From Bacteroidales bacterium (GTDB taxonomy: Bacteria > Bacteroidota > Bacteroidia > Bacteroidales > JACABE01): 57,961 bases of DNA. Positions 26,367-35,804 of this stretch are shown here, piece after piece. A model generated the notes under the pieces. It searched no databases, was not told the origin of the DNA, and worked only from the letters and a program-made list of their open reading frames with translations. The stretch covers positions 1 through 57,961 of the forward strand of contig JAHEYQ010000028.1 of the NCBI GenBank assembly GCA_023251515.1. Direction: 5' to 3'. Each line of letters begins with the position of its first letter. Position 1 is the first letter of the stretch. A program made the translations under genes and the position numbers.

Positions 26367-26439
26367 TTGTCCTGTTAGGTCTCGAACCTAAACTCTTCTG
26401 ATCCAGAATCAGACGTGTTGCCAATTACACCACAGGACA
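26367..26439 (-). tRNA. tRNA-Gln (CTG anticodon)
   Basis: A 73-nt cloverleaf on the minus strand. The acceptor TGTCCTG pairs with CAGGACA. The anticodon stem TCTGA/TCAGA encloses loop TTCTGGA with anticodon CTG. The T arm TTAGG-TTCGAGA-CCTAA is perfect. CCA is not encoded. It reads codon CAG and lies 17 bp after tRNA-Met. Confidence 0.95.
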
Positions 26440-26456
26440 ATAAAACCAAAGTTTTG

Positions 26457-26530
26457 TAGCGAGAACGAGAGTTGAACTCGTGACCTCCGGGTTATGAATC
26501 CGACGCTCTAACCATCTGAGCTACCTCGCC
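26457..26530 (-). tRNA. tRNA-Met (CAT anticodon)
   Basis: A 74-nt cloverleaf on the minus strand with acceptor GGCGAGG paired through two G-U pairs to TCTCGCT. The anticodon loop TTCATAA has CAT and the T loop is TTCAACT. The A-C apposition at the top of the anticodon stem occurs in tRNA-Met of this phylum. G1-U72 and lack of the initiator C1-A72 mismatch favour elongator Met. CCA is not encoded. Confidence 0.93.
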
Positions 26531-26543
26531 GTGTTTGAGGGTG

Positions 26544-26551
26544 CAAAATTA
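26544..26551 (-). promoter_or_regulatory. Candidate -7 box for the tRNA operon
   Basis: TAATTTTG on the minus strand, 14 bp before the tRNA-Met 5' end. Confidence 0.6.
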
Positions 26552-26613
26552 ATAAACTAATTTAAAATAGAAAATCTTTTTTTCATAAAAAAGCAATTAT
26601 TTTGAATTAAATT

Positions 26614-27543
26614 CTAATTGCTTTTCGTTTTCAAAGATTTAGCATGATTATATTTTGTAATTATTTTATCTATCTGCGATAAAAATACACCGGAAATAAC
26701 AATTATCATACCTAAAACCTTGGCAAAATAAAACTTTTCATCTAATAAAAAGAAAGAAAAAATAGCAGTTACAATCGGAATTAAGTTGGTAAAAATATTG
26801 GCTCTGCTCACTCCAATTTTGCTAACTACATGAATATAACATATAAAAGCCAATGATGATGCAAAAACTGCCAATTGAACCAAAGATGCTATTGCATTAA
26901 AACTCGGACGAATATGAAGAAATTCTTTGAAATCGAATATAAAAAACAAAGGCAAAAAATAGATAATTCCAATAATATTCTGATAGGTTATTATGGTTGC
27001 AGACTGATAAGAAGCAGATAACTTTTTGATAGTTACCGCATAACCAATTGTTGAAAATACTGCAAGAAACAATAAAGCAATACCTTTGGGAGATGCTGTA
27101 AAATTGAGATTTTTATCAATTACCATTACCAAAACTCCAAAAAAAGAAATAAATATACCAATAATATTAAACTTTGTAATTTTTTCTTTCAAAAGAAATG
27201 TTGCAAAAATAGGCGTAATTACTGGTATTGTTGCTATTATTACGGAAGCAACAGTAGAAGAAACTTCACGTAAGCCAAAATTCTCACCCAAAAAATAAAG
27301 CAATGGTTCAAACAAAGCTGAAAGAAAAAAAAGTTTATAATGTTTTTTAGAAATAGGTTGTAGTTTGCCTGCAAGTTTCAAAACTATCCATAAAATTACA
27401 AATGAGATAATTAGCCTTAATAATATTGTTGTAATCGGATTGTAAAATTCTAAAACTATTTTAGTCCAAACGAATGACATACCCCAAAAAATCATGGAAA
27501 ACAATGCCAATGTAAAAATAAAGTATTTGTTGTCGTATTTCAA
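26614..27543 (-). CDS. EamA-family (DMT) transporter
   Basis: A 309-residue inner-membrane protein with ten hydrophobic segments arranged as two EamA halves (about 10-140 and 150-290). WGMSFVWTK near the start and FLLKEKITKFNIIGIFISFFGV at the end of the first half are typical of drug/metabolite exporters. The substrate is unknown. It shares a compact divergent promoter with the phosphoesterase gene. Confidence 0.92.
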   Translation of the reverse strand: MKYDNKYFIFTLALFSMIFWGMSFVWTKIVLEFYNPITTILLRLIISFVILWIVLKLAGKLQPISKKHYKLFFLSALFEPLLYFLGENFGLREVSSTVASVIIATIPVITPIFATFLLKEKITKFNIIGIFISFFGVLVMVIDKNLNFTASPKGIALLFLAVFSTIGYAVTIKKLSASYQSATIITYQNIIGIIYFLPLFFIFDFKEFLHIRPSFNAIASLVQLAVFASSLAFICYIHVVSKIGVSRANIFTNLIPIVTAIFSFFLLDEKFYFAKVLGMIIVISGVFLSQIDKIITKYNHAKSLKTKSN

Positions 27544-27576
27544 AATCCAAAATATTGATTAATTATTAATTTGTAG

Positions 27577-27594
27577 TAATTTTGTGCAAAAGTA
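27577..27594. promoter_or_regulatory. Back-to-back divergent promoter boxes
   Basis: TAATTTTG on the plus strand (27577-27584) and TACTTTTG on the minus strand (27587-27594) are separated by 2 bp, making the near-palindrome TAATTTTGTGCAAAAGTA. They would drive the phosphoesterase gene rightwards and the EamA gene leftwards. A TTG at 27555-27557 gives the plus promoter a 19-bp spacer. Confidence 0.65.
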
Positions 27595-27654
27595 TAAAAA
27601 ATCAGCATGCAACTTATTGATTTTTTTACTTTATCATTATATGAATCAATAACT

Positions 27655-28149
27655 ATGCAAAGAATAGGTTTAATATCAGACACTCACACATATTTACATC
27701 CCAAAATCTTCGATTTTTTCAAAGATTGTAATCAAATATGGCATGCTGGAGATATAGGAAGCATTGAAGTTATAGATAATCTGAAGAAATTTAAAGAATT
27801 ACATGCTGTTTACGGAAATATTGATGATTACAAAATCAGACAGATTTTTAATGAGAATCTGATTTTTAACTGCGAAAATGTAAAAGTTTATATAACTCAT
27901 ATTGGAGGTTATCCTGGCAATTATTCATTTACAGCTAAAGAAATTATCAAAAATGAAAAACCTGATTTATTTATTTCCGGACATTCACACATTCTGAAAG
28001 TAATATATGATAAAAAAAATCAATTATTACACATCAATCCCGGCGCTGCCGGCAAATCAGGTTTTCATCATGTGATTACATTTCTGAGATTTATTATTGA
28101 TGGAAAAGAAATTAAAGATCTGGAAATAATGGAATTGGAAAGATCATAG
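27655..28149 (+). CDS. YfcE/MJ0936-type metallophosphoesterase
   Basis: A 164-residue phosphodiesterase of the calcineurin fold. All metal-binding motifs are visible: GLISDTH (start), HAGDIGS, YGNIDDY (the usual GNxD), ITHIGGY and SGHSHI, followed by NPGAAG. It likely hydrolyses phosphodiesters with two Mn ions in the cytosol; the natural substrate is unknown. I chose the ATG at 27655 because the domain begins three residues later (RIGLISDTH). The ATG at 27607 adds 16 hydrophobic residues close to the promoter. Confidence 0.92.
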   Translation: MQRIGLISDTHTYLHPKIFDFFKDCNQIWHAGDIGSIEVIDNLKKFKELHAVYGNIDDYKIRQIFNENLIFNCENVKVYITHIGGYPGNYSFTAKEIIKNEKPDLFISGHSHILKVIYDKKNQLLHINPGAAGKSGFHHVITFLRFIIDGKEIKDLEIMELERS

Positions 28150-28152
28150 AAA

Positions 28153-28203
28153 AGGACAAGAATGTAAAGCAACGTTTTATCGGCATTATTTGTCTTTTTT
28201 TAA
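28153..28203 (+). terminator. Probable terminator after the phosphoesterase gene
   Basis: GACAA-AATG pairs with CATT-TTGTC across a long loop with single-base bulges, followed by seven T residues. Confidence 0.55.
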
Positions 28204-28285
28204 TAATCTGTCAAAAAAAATAGTACTTTTATACTCTGTTTTGTTTAATAAACTTCATGTTTAAATAAAATTTCAATTTTAAAAA

Positions 28286-31200
28286 GTGAAAAAAATTATT
28301 CTATTTATATTTTTTACATATACATGCTTTGCAAATACTTATGCCGAGAGAGATACTTTGCAATCGAAACAGCTGAGATTTATTGAAAACAAAAATCAAT
28401 GGAATGCAAAAGCATTATTTGGGGCTGATGTTAACGGTGGTATGCTTTTTCTAGAAAAAAATGGGCTTACTTTCCACATGATTAATCAATCTGACATAAA
28501 ACATTCTCATGCGCATCATCACAATGAAAAGCAAACTGAACTAAAAAATATTAATGCACATGCCTATCAGGTAGAGTTTATGAATTGTAATGATGCTGAG
28601 ATTATTGCCTCTGAAAAAGATTATGATTATCTAAACTATTTTATTGGCAAAGATCAATCAAAATGGGCTTCCAAAGTTTATAAATATTCAAATGTAACTT
28701 ACAATAACTTATATCAGAATATTGATTTAAAACTATATAGCAAAAACAAATTTTTGAAATATGATTTTATAATAAAACCCAAAGCCAATCCAGAAGATAT
28801 TAAACTAAAATATAAATATATTGACAAAATCAAATTATCGAAAGGACATCTTTTAATACAGACATCGGTAAATCAAATTTTAGAATTACGACCTTATTGT
28901 TATCAGATTATTGATGGCAAAGAAATAGAAATTATATGTAATTATAAATTAGATAAAAACATTGTCAGTTTTGAAATTGCTGATTACAATACTGATTATC
29001 CACTTATTATAGATCCTTCGTTGGTTTTTTCAACTTATACAGGATCAACTTCCGACAATTGGGGATTTACTGCAACTTATGATTTATTTGGTAATGCTTT
29101 TGCCGGTGGAATTGTAGAACCCATAGGATATCCTGTAAGTTTTGGTGCTTATCAAATGTCAAATGCCGGTTTGTGGGATATAGGCATTATGAAGTTAGAT
29201 GCATTGGGAATTAATAGATTATACGCTACTTATATTGGAGGAAGTGAAGGTGAGATGCCTCATAGTTTAATTGTAAATTCTGCAAACCAATTACTTATTT
29301 TGGGAACGACGGGTTCAGTTAATTTCCCGGTAACACCAAATGCTTATGATACTAGTTTTAATGGTGGGCAAGGTATAAATTATGACGGGAGCATTACATA
29401 TCCGCTTGGTGTTGATATTTTTGTTAGTAAATTAAGCGCCGATGGAACTCAGTTACTATCATCTACTTTTGTGGGAGGTAGTGGTAATGATGGATTAAAT
29501 TACCGATCATATTATTACAATGTAATGATGTTTGGAAATGATTCATTATATTACAATTATGGTGATGGTGCAAGAGGTGAAATAACAACTGACGAACAGG
29601 GAAATGTATATGTGGGTACATGTACTTTTTCAACTGACTTTCCTACTACAATAAACTCATTTCAAAATACAAATCATGGAAATCAGGATGGAATTGCTTT
29701 TAAAATGGATTTCAATTTATCAAATCTGATTTGGAGTTCATACATTGGAGGCAGCAATGATGATGCAGTTTATTCAATTGACGTAGATTCACTTAATCAC
29801 GTTTTTATTTCTGGAGGAACTACGTCCGTTGATTTTCCGGTAACAGCAAATGCTTACAAAACCACTTTTCAAGGTGGAACTACTGATGCTTTTGTTACTA
29901 AAATTTCACCTAACGGAAATACTTTATTGGCATCAACTTTCTTTGGTTCGCCTGAATATGATCAATCTTATTTTGTAAAGGTTAGTAAGAAAGGATTTGT
30001 TCATATCTATGGTCAAACTAAAGCTGACAGTAATTTACTTATATTCAATGCCCCTTATAATGTGCCTAATAGTGGTCAGTTTATTACAAAATTTAAAAAC
30101 AATCTGGATTCATTGGTTTGGTCCACAGTTTTCGGTACAGGCGATGGAAAACCCAATATTTCGCCTACTGCTTTTGCTGTTGATGTATGTAATAGAATCT
30201 ATTTATCTGGCTGGGGCAGATATTGGCCTGGCTATGCAATAGGTGGACCAAATTGGGGACAAGTTTTTGGCACTGTTAATATGCCTGTTACTGCCAATGC
30301 TTATCAAACTACAACTGATGGACAGGATTTTTATATTTTAGCCATTTCAGATAATGCTTCAACATTAGATTTTGCAACTTATTTTGGTGAATTACATTCC
30401 GGATTAAATTACAATGGCTATGATCATGTTGATGGAGGTACCAGTAGATTTGATAAAAAAGGGAATGTTTATCAATCGGTATGTGCAAGTTGTGGTGGAA
30501 ACAACGGTTTTCCAACATATCCTGCCAATGTATGGTCAACCATAAATGCATCAGGAGAATGTAATAATGCAGTTTTCAAATACAATATTTATAGCAATTT
30601 TGCTTTGGCTGATTTTGTAAATCCACCGATAATTTGTGCTCCTGATACAATATTTTTCCAGAATTCAAGTTTGGGAACTTCTTATTTATGGAATTTTGGC
30701 GATGGAACTCCTGCAAGTACACAAACAAATCCAGTTCATATTTATACTCATTCGGGAGTTTATCAGGTTAAACTTACTGCATTTATGCAAAATGGTTGCT
30801 CTTTTACCGATTCTATCATTAAGCAAGTTGTGGTTTTATCGGACACAAGTTATTCATTAGCAGATATCAATATTTGTCCCGGTACACCAAAGCAAATTGG
30901 AGTTAATCCAATTCCTGATCCAACAATAACATATAAATGGATACCATCAATAGGACTTAGTGATTCTACTATTTCAAATCCTTTTGCATCACCTAATAAT
31001 ACTACAGTATATAAATTATTGGTAAACAATATTTATTGTACCGACACCATTTCACAAAAAGTAATTGTAAACAAAATGATAGTTGATGCCGGAAATGATA
31101 CAACGGTTTGTAATGATACCATAAAACTAATAGCAACAACTTTGGTTAATCCGGTGCAATATATCTGGTCGTCAAATCCGAATTTTACTGATACACTAAA

Positions 31201-32293
31201 TACAAGTCTTAACAGCAAATTTGCTTTTGTAAATATTACATCCAATTCTACCTTTTATATAAAAATAAAAAATCAGTATTGCGAAGGTATTGATAGTGTA
31301 AAAGTTACTTTTGATTTTTCTGTAAATCCCCAAGTTGTAAATCCGCCAACTTGCCACGATTCATGTAACGGAAATATCAATATCGTCATGGTTGGTGGGA
31401 CACCACCATATTCATATACATGGAATAATGGAAGTAACCAGCAAACTATTACAAATTTATGTGCCGGAAATTATTCAGTAAGTGTTAAAGATGCTACCAA
31501 TTGTAAAAGTGTAAGAAACTTTACATTAACCAATCCTAGTCCCTTAATTACCAATCCGGTTGTAACAAATGTGCCCTGCGATGGTGCCTGTATAGGTAAA
31601 ATTAATGCAAATCCATCAGGTAGTAATCCTCCATATACTTTTAGCTGGAATAATTTACAAACTACAAATCCGGCAACTAACTTATGTCCGGGGTTTTATA
31701 AAGTAATAGTTACTGATAGTAAGAACTGTAAAAAGGAAGATACTGCAACTGTAATAATTCAGAGTGTGTTTAACAATATTCAGGTTTGGGCTGATGTGGA
31801 TACTATATACAAAGACTTAAGCACTCAGCTTCATGCTACAATCATTCCGAATGTAACTTATTTGTGGACTCCTGCTTATGGTTTAAGCAATCCGAATATA
31901 TCGAATCCGAAAGCAACACCGCTAACTACTACAACTTATTATGTTACTTTGAAAGACCAATATGGCTGTGAATATAAAGACTCAATTACAATTTATGTAA
32001 TTGATTTGTTGTGTGGTGAACCTTTTATTTTTATTCCGAACGGATTTACACCCAATAATGATTTTCAGAATGATGAATTATTTGTAAGAAGCAATATATT
32101 GGAAGAAATGAGTATGAAGATTTTCGATCGCTGGGGCGAAAAAGTTTTTGAAACATCAAATATTTCAAATGGATGGAATGGAAAATTCAGAGGTGAATAT
32201 TGCCAGCCGGGTGTTTATGTTTATTATTTCAAAGGAAGATGTTTAAATCAAAAATATTTTGAGAAAAAAGGAAATATAACATTGATTAGGTAA
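28286..32293 (+). CDS. Giant secreted SBBP/PKD/SprB-repeat protein with T9SS type B tail
   Basis: A 1335-residue surface or secreted protein, starting at GTG (the only start that keeps the signal peptide, 1-20, ending in NTYAE). The order is an N-terminal DUF7948-like domain (about 30-250) and a beta-propeller of SBBP repeats (about 250-760, recurring YIGGS/FVGGS and D-F-P-V-T-x-x-A-Y). A PKD domain (about 790-870, YLWNFGDGTPAS) and Ig-like modules follow. Then come two SprB repeats (about 1030-1160, Cys pairs and GGTPPYSYTWNNG), and finally a CHU_C gliding-motility domain (about 1245-1335, FIPNGFTPNNDFQND...FDRWGEKVFE). The last is a type B T9SS signal. It is followed by a porP/sprF gene 10 bp downstream, the usual partner of such proteins. 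It probably acts as an adhesin. Confidence 0.93.
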   Translation: MKKIILFIFFTYTCFANTYAERDTLQSKQLRFIENKNQWNAKALFGADVNGGMLFLEKNGLTFHMINQSDIKHSHAHHHNEKQTELKNINAHAYQVEFMNCNDAEIIASEKDYDYLNYFIGKDQSKWASKVYKYSNVTYNNLYQNIDLKLYSKNKFLKYDFIIKPKANPEDIKLKYKYIDKIKLSKGHLLIQTSVNQILELRPYCYQIIDGKEIEIICNYKLDKNIVSFEIADYNTDYPLIIDPSLVFSTYTGSTSDNWGFTATYDLFGNAFAGGIVEPIGYPVSFGAYQMSNAGLWDIGIMKLDALGINRLYATYIGGSEGEMPHSLIVNSANQLLILGTTGSVNFPVTPNAYDTSFNGGQGINYDGSITYPLGVDIFVSKLSADGTQLLSSTFVGGSGNDGLNYRSYYYNVMMFGNDSLYYNYGDGARGEITTDEQGNVYVGTCTFSTDFPTTINSFQNTNHGNQDGIAFKMDFNLSNLIWSSYIGGSNDDAVYSIDVDSLNHVFISGGTTSVDFPVTANAYKTTFQGGTTDAFVTKISPNGNTLLASTFFGSPEYDQSYFVKVSKKGFVHIYGQTKADSNLLIFNAPYNVPNSGQFITKFKNNLDSLVWSTVFGTGDGKPNISPTAFAVDVCNRIYLSGWGRYWPGYAIGGPNWGQVFGTVNMPVTANAYQTTTDGQDFYILAISDNASTLDFATYFGELHSGLNYNGYDHVDGGTSRFDKKGNVYQSVCASCGGNNGFPTYPANVWSTINASGECNNAVFKYNIYSNFALADFVNPPIICAPDTIFFQNSSLGTSYLWNFGDGTPASTQTNPVHIYTHSGVYQVKLTAFMQNGCSFTDSIIKQVVVLSDTSYSLADINICPGTPKQIGVNPIPDPTITYKWIPSIGLSDSTISNPFASPNNTTVYKLLVNNIYCTDTISQKVIVNKMIVDAGNDTTVCNDTIKLIATTLVNPVQYIWSSNPNFTDTLNTSLNSKFAFVNITSNSTFYIKIKNQYCEGIDSVKVTFDFSVNPQVVNPPTCHDSCNGNINIVMVGGTPPYSYTWNNGSNQQTITNLCAGNYSVSVKDATNCKSVRNFTLTNPSPLITNPVVTNVPCDGACIGKINANPSGSNPPYTFSWNNLQTTNPATNLCPGFYKVIVTDSKNCKKEDTATVIIQSVFNNIQVWADVDTIYKDLSTQLHATIIPNVTYLWTPAYGLSNPNISNPKATPLTTTTYYVTLKDQYGCEYKDSITIYVIDLLCGEPFIFIPNGFTPNNDFQNDELFVRSNILEEMSMKIFDRWGEKVFETSNISNGWNGKFRGEYCQPGVYVYYFKGRCLNQKYFEKKGNITLIR

Positions 32294-32303
32294 GCCATTT
32301 AGT

Positions 32304-33323
32304 ATGAATATCAGAAAAGAAATATTTTTATTTATTTTACTTTTTGTACCGTTAATAAATTTCGGACAAGATATTCATTTTTCGCAATTCAACAATTCGC
32401 CTTTAAACCTTAATCCTGCACAAACCGGATTTTTCAGAGGTTCGCACCGTTTTGTACTTAATCATCGCAACCAATGGGCAAGCGTTACTGCTCCTTACTC
32501 TACTTTTTCGGGTTCATTTGATATGCAATTGCTCAAAAGGAAATTTAAACAGGATATTATTGGGATAGGTATTGTATTTAATAACGATATTGCCGGCGAT
32601 GCTGATATGGGAACTACTGCCGGTAGTATTTCGCTTTCATATACAAAGGGTTTAAACAAAAGAAATAGTCATTTTATTTCAATAGGAATACAAGCCGGAG
32701 GTGCACAGCATAAGTTTGATTACACCAAGCTCAATTTTGATAATCAATTTGATGGTGATCAATACAATCCCAATATTGGAAGTGGTGAAAACTTTAAAAA
32801 CAATTCCTATTCTTATCTCGATTTTTCGGGGGGAATTCATTGGTTTTTGCAGAAACAAGATCAATTGATATTTAATGCCGGATTTGCGGCTTTTCATCTG
32901 AACCAACCCAAACTGAGTTTTTTCGATAATAAAGATGTTTTTTTACATACTCGATTCGTTGCTTATGGTAATGTTATAATTGGTTTGAATAAGACTACTG
33001 AAATGATTCCTTCTGTTTTAGTTATGCAACAAGGTATATACAATCAGATTGTTGCGGGTGCCGATTTTAAGTTTATTCTGAACAGCAGCCCTTATTTTTA
33101 TTCAACCTTTAGCATTGGCACTTATCTGAGAAATCAGGATGCTATTATATTAAAGGCTGGCATGGATGTGAGACGATGGAATTTTGGTATCAGTTATGAT
33201 TTCAACTTCTCTGATTTACACCCTGCAAGCAAATATATGGGTGGGTATGAATTGTCTGTTACCTATATTCTGAATCAGGTAAGGCATAAAAAATTAAAAG
33301 AAATTCCATGTCCAATATTTTAA
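32304..33323 (+). CDS. PorP/SprF-family T9SS outer-membrane protein
   Basis: A 339-residue outer-membrane beta-barrel with signal peptide (1-21, INFGQ) followed directly by the diagnostic DIHFSQFNNSPLNLNPAQTGFF. Later strands include HRNQWASV and FLQKQDQLIFNAGFAAFHLNQPK. In Flavobacterium the SprF protein is needed to export and attach its adjacent SprB-type adhesin. By analogy this protein serves the 1335-residue protein encoded just upstream. It is one of several expected paralogues, so no gene symbol is given. Confidence 0.93.
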   Translation: MNIRKEIFLFILLFVPLINFGQDIHFSQFNNSPLNLNPAQTGFFRGSHRFVLNHRNQWASVTAPYSTFSGSFDMQLLKRKFKQDIIGIGIVFNNDIAGDADMGTTAGSISLSYTKGLNKRNSHFISIGIQAGGAQHKFDYTKLNFDNQFDGDQYNPNIGSGENFKNNSYSYLDFSGGIHWFLQKQDQLIFNAGFAAFHLNQPKLSFFDNKDVFLHTRFVAYGNVIIGLNKTTEMIPSVLVMQQGIYNQIVAGADFKFILNSSPYFYSTFSIGTYLRNQDAIILKAGMDVRRWNFGISYDFNFSDLHPASKYMGGYELSVTYILNQVRHKKLKEIPCPIF

Positions 33324-33334
33324 AACCTTACAAA

Positions 33335-35662
33335 ATGAAGCCGACATGTATTTCTTCCTTTAGTAATATATTAAAAATACTTTCAACGGGAATTATTTTA
33401 TTTTCTGCCTTATTGGTATCGAATTTTGCTTTTGCGCAAAGCAACGACGATTTTAAAAAAATGGCTGAAGAAGCTTTCAGGAAAGCTGATTATTACAATG
33501 CGGGTGTTTTATATAAAAATTTGCTTGATAAAGATAAAAACAATATTGAAATTGCTTATCAATATGCAGAAGCCAATCGCTTGTATAACAATTATTCGGA
33601 GGCTGCTGAATGGTTTTTTGCAGTGATGAATAAAGATAAAAACAAGGAATATCCTCTCAGCGAGTTTTACTATGCCGAAATGAATAAATATATGGGCAAA
33701 TACAATCTAGCTTCGAGATATTTTAAAAATTTTATTGCTAATAACAAAGACCGCAAAGATTTCTTTATACAAAAAGCTCAGCAGGAAATAAAATCGTGTA
33801 CATGGGCATCGGAACATATAAACGACTCGGCTACGGCTACAATTACCCACTTAGGAAAGAATGTAAATACGGCTTATTCCGAATTCGGAGCCGTGCAATT
33901 GGGAGATACCGTTCTGGCTTATTCTTCGCTGCGAAGTGTTACCGAAAATGAGTTTGAAAGTTTTTTGCCCGATGTATATTTATCTAAAATCTATTATTCT
34001 TGGATTTCAGTAGCGGGTTTTTCGTCGGGCAGAGACTTTAAAGGAAAACTAAATGCAAACGAAGAACATACTGCCAATGTAAGCTTCGATAATTACAATA
34101 ATATTGTTTATTTTACCCGTTGTACTACAAACGAAAGCGGAGAAATGAACTGCCGCATTTACGAAAGTAAACTTAACAACGGCAAATGGGAGAAAGCTAA
34201 AGTATTAAATAATAAGGTTAACCAGAATAATTATACATCAACGCAACCGGCCTTTAGCCGAATTGGCGATAAAGAAGTTTTGTATTTTGCAAGCAATCGT
34301 CCGGGTGGGTTCGGGCAGATGGATATTTGGTATTCTATAAAATACAACAACGATTTCAGTCAACCCGTTAATCTGGGAAGTCGTATTAATACTGCAGGAA
34401 ACGAAATATCGCCATTTTACGATAATCAGACTGAACAGCTTTATTTTGCATCCGACTGGATGTTAGGTTTTGGTGGCTTCGATAACTTTAAAACCAAAGG
34501 CTGGCAAAATCAGTGGACAGAACCTGAAAACTTGGGCTATCCGATTAATACAAGTTACAACGATATGTATTTTACGGTTAATGGCGGCGATACTACCGAG
34601 GGCTACCTTACTTCCAATCGTAAGGGTTCGTTTTATATAAAAGGTGAAACCTGTTGTAATGATATATACAGCTATGAACTCATCAGCCGCAAAGCACCTG
34701 AAATACCCAAACCCGATACCATTACCATAGAAGAAAGCATCAAGAAACTGCTGCCGCTTACTTTGTATTTTCATAACGATGAGCCCGACCCTGCTACTTC
34801 AAAAACTACAACTGATAAAAATTACAAGCAATGCCTTGCCGATTATTATACGCTGCTCGATAAGTATAAAACCGAATATTCTAAAGGTTTGAGGGCAGAA
34901 GAAAAAGCTAAAGCTATAGGCGATATCGAAAACTTTTTTAAACAGGATGTAGCAAGTGGATTTACGCAATTACAAACTTTTGCAGCATTGCTATTGCGCG
35001 ATTTGCAGAAAGGAAACGAAATAAGAATTACAGTAAAAGGCTATGCAAGCCCTTTAAATTCGGAGGAATACAATGTAAATCTTACCAAAAGACGTATTTC
35101 GAGCCTTGTTAATTATCTTAAAGAGTATAATAATGGCGTTTTTATGCCGTATATAAATCCGTCGGATACATCGGCTGCAAAATTGATAATTTACGAAGAG
35201 CCTTTGGGCAAAAGCATGGCTGCCAAAGATGTAAGCGATAATCCGAACGATAAACGCAATTCAATTTACAGCAAAGCAGCAGCAATGGAACGCCGCATAC
35301 AGATATTGTATTATGATTACACAAAGCAACAAACAGTTGAGAAACAAGATTCAACACCCGTAATAAAGTTTGCTGCCGATTCGGCTGATTATGGCAAATT
35401 AAGTAAACTATCTACCAATGCTTTTACTTTGCGGTTTAAGAATGAAGGAAAATTTCCGTTCAGGATAAAAGATATTACTTCCGATTGCAACTGCATGCGA
35501 TTTTATTGGGACGAAAAAAGCATAGAAGCCAAAGAAAGCGGAACAATTAATTTACTTATACTTACCGAAGAAAAACAGGGCAAACAAAAAGCCTTTATCC
35601 GTTTAAATCTGCTACCCGAAAAAACACTTATTTATCCCGTTTATTTTGAAGGAGTGAAGTAA
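33335..35662 (+). CDS. PorE-like TPR/PD40/OmpA-like lipoprotein-class protein with DUF1573 tail
   Basis: A 775-residue exported protein. After the signal peptide (ending FAFAQ) come TPR-like helices (about 40-150, AEEAFRKADYYNAGVLYKNLLDKD). A PD40/WD40-like beta-propeller follows (about 180-460, LYFASNRPGGFGQMDIW). An OmpA-like peptidoglycan-binding module lies at about 560-660 (VKGYASPLNSEEYNVNLTKR). The C-terminal DUF1573-type Ig domain (about 690-775) carries SDCNCMRFYW. The first three fit T9SS component PorE and its paralogues; the DUF1573 end is unusual. The ATG at 33308 would overlap the porP gene by 16 bp and lengthen the signal to 44 residues, so I prefer 33335. It is third in the surface operon. 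Confidence 0.82.
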   Translation: MKPTCISSFSNILKILSTGIILFSALLVSNFAFAQSNDDFKKMAEEAFRKADYYNAGVLYKNLLDKDKNNIEIAYQYAEANRLYNNYSEAAEWFFAVMNKDKNKEYPLSEFYYAEMNKYMGKYNLASRYFKNFIANNKDRKDFFIQKAQQEIKSCTWASEHINDSATATITHLGKNVNTAYSEFGAVQLGDTVLAYSSLRSVTENEFESFLPDVYLSKIYYSWISVAGFSSGRDFKGKLNANEEHTANVSFDNYNNIVYFTRCTTNESGEMNCRIYESKLNNGKWEKAKVLNNKVNQNNYTSTQPAFSRIGDKEVLYFASNRPGGFGQMDIWYSIKYNNDFSQPVNLGSRINTAGNEISPFYDNQTEQLYFASDWMLGFGGFDNFKTKGWQNQWTEPENLGYPINTSYNDMYFTVNGGDTTEGYLTSNRKGSFYIKGETCCNDIYSYELISRKAPEIPKPDTITIEESIKKLLPLTLYFHNDEPDPATSKTTTDKNYKQCLADYYTLLDKYKTEYSKGLRAEEKAKAIGDIENFFKQDVASGFTQLQTFAALLLRDLQKGNEIRITVKGYASPLNSEEYNVNLTKRRISSLVNYLKEYNNGVFMPYINPSDTSAAKLIIYEEPLGKSMAAKDVSDNPNDKRNSIYSKAAAMERRIQILYYDYTKQQTVEKQDSTPVIKFAADSADYGKLSKLSTNAFTLRFKNEGKFPFRIKDITSDCNCMRFYWDEKSIEAKESGTINLLILTEEKQGKQKAFIRLNLLPEKTLIYPVYFEGVK

Positions 35663-35677
35663 ACTCTGATGGTTTTA

Positions 35678-35800
35678 CTTTACCGGAATTTCCGAAGAAG
35701 CTAAATCTGCTGTCGGGGCTTTACCGGATTTTCCGAAGAAGCAAAATCTACCATCGGGGCTTTACCGGATTTTCCGAAGAAACAAAATCAGCATGAATAC
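35678..35800. repeat. 41-bp tandem repeat, three copies (CCGG-type)
   Basis: Units start at 35678, 35719 and 35760. Each contains a hairpin CGGAATTTCCG or CGGATTTTCCG followed by GAAGAAGCAAAATCT-like spacer and CGGGGC. The spacer GAAGCAAAATC is shared with the next array although the hairpin differs. Confidence 0.85.
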
Positions 35801-35804
35801 ACTT

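Noticed and set aside
27607..27654. Upstream start for the phosphoesterase gene
   Set aside because: The catalytic domain begins directly after the ATG at 27655; the extension is unrelated hydrophobic sequence near the promoter.
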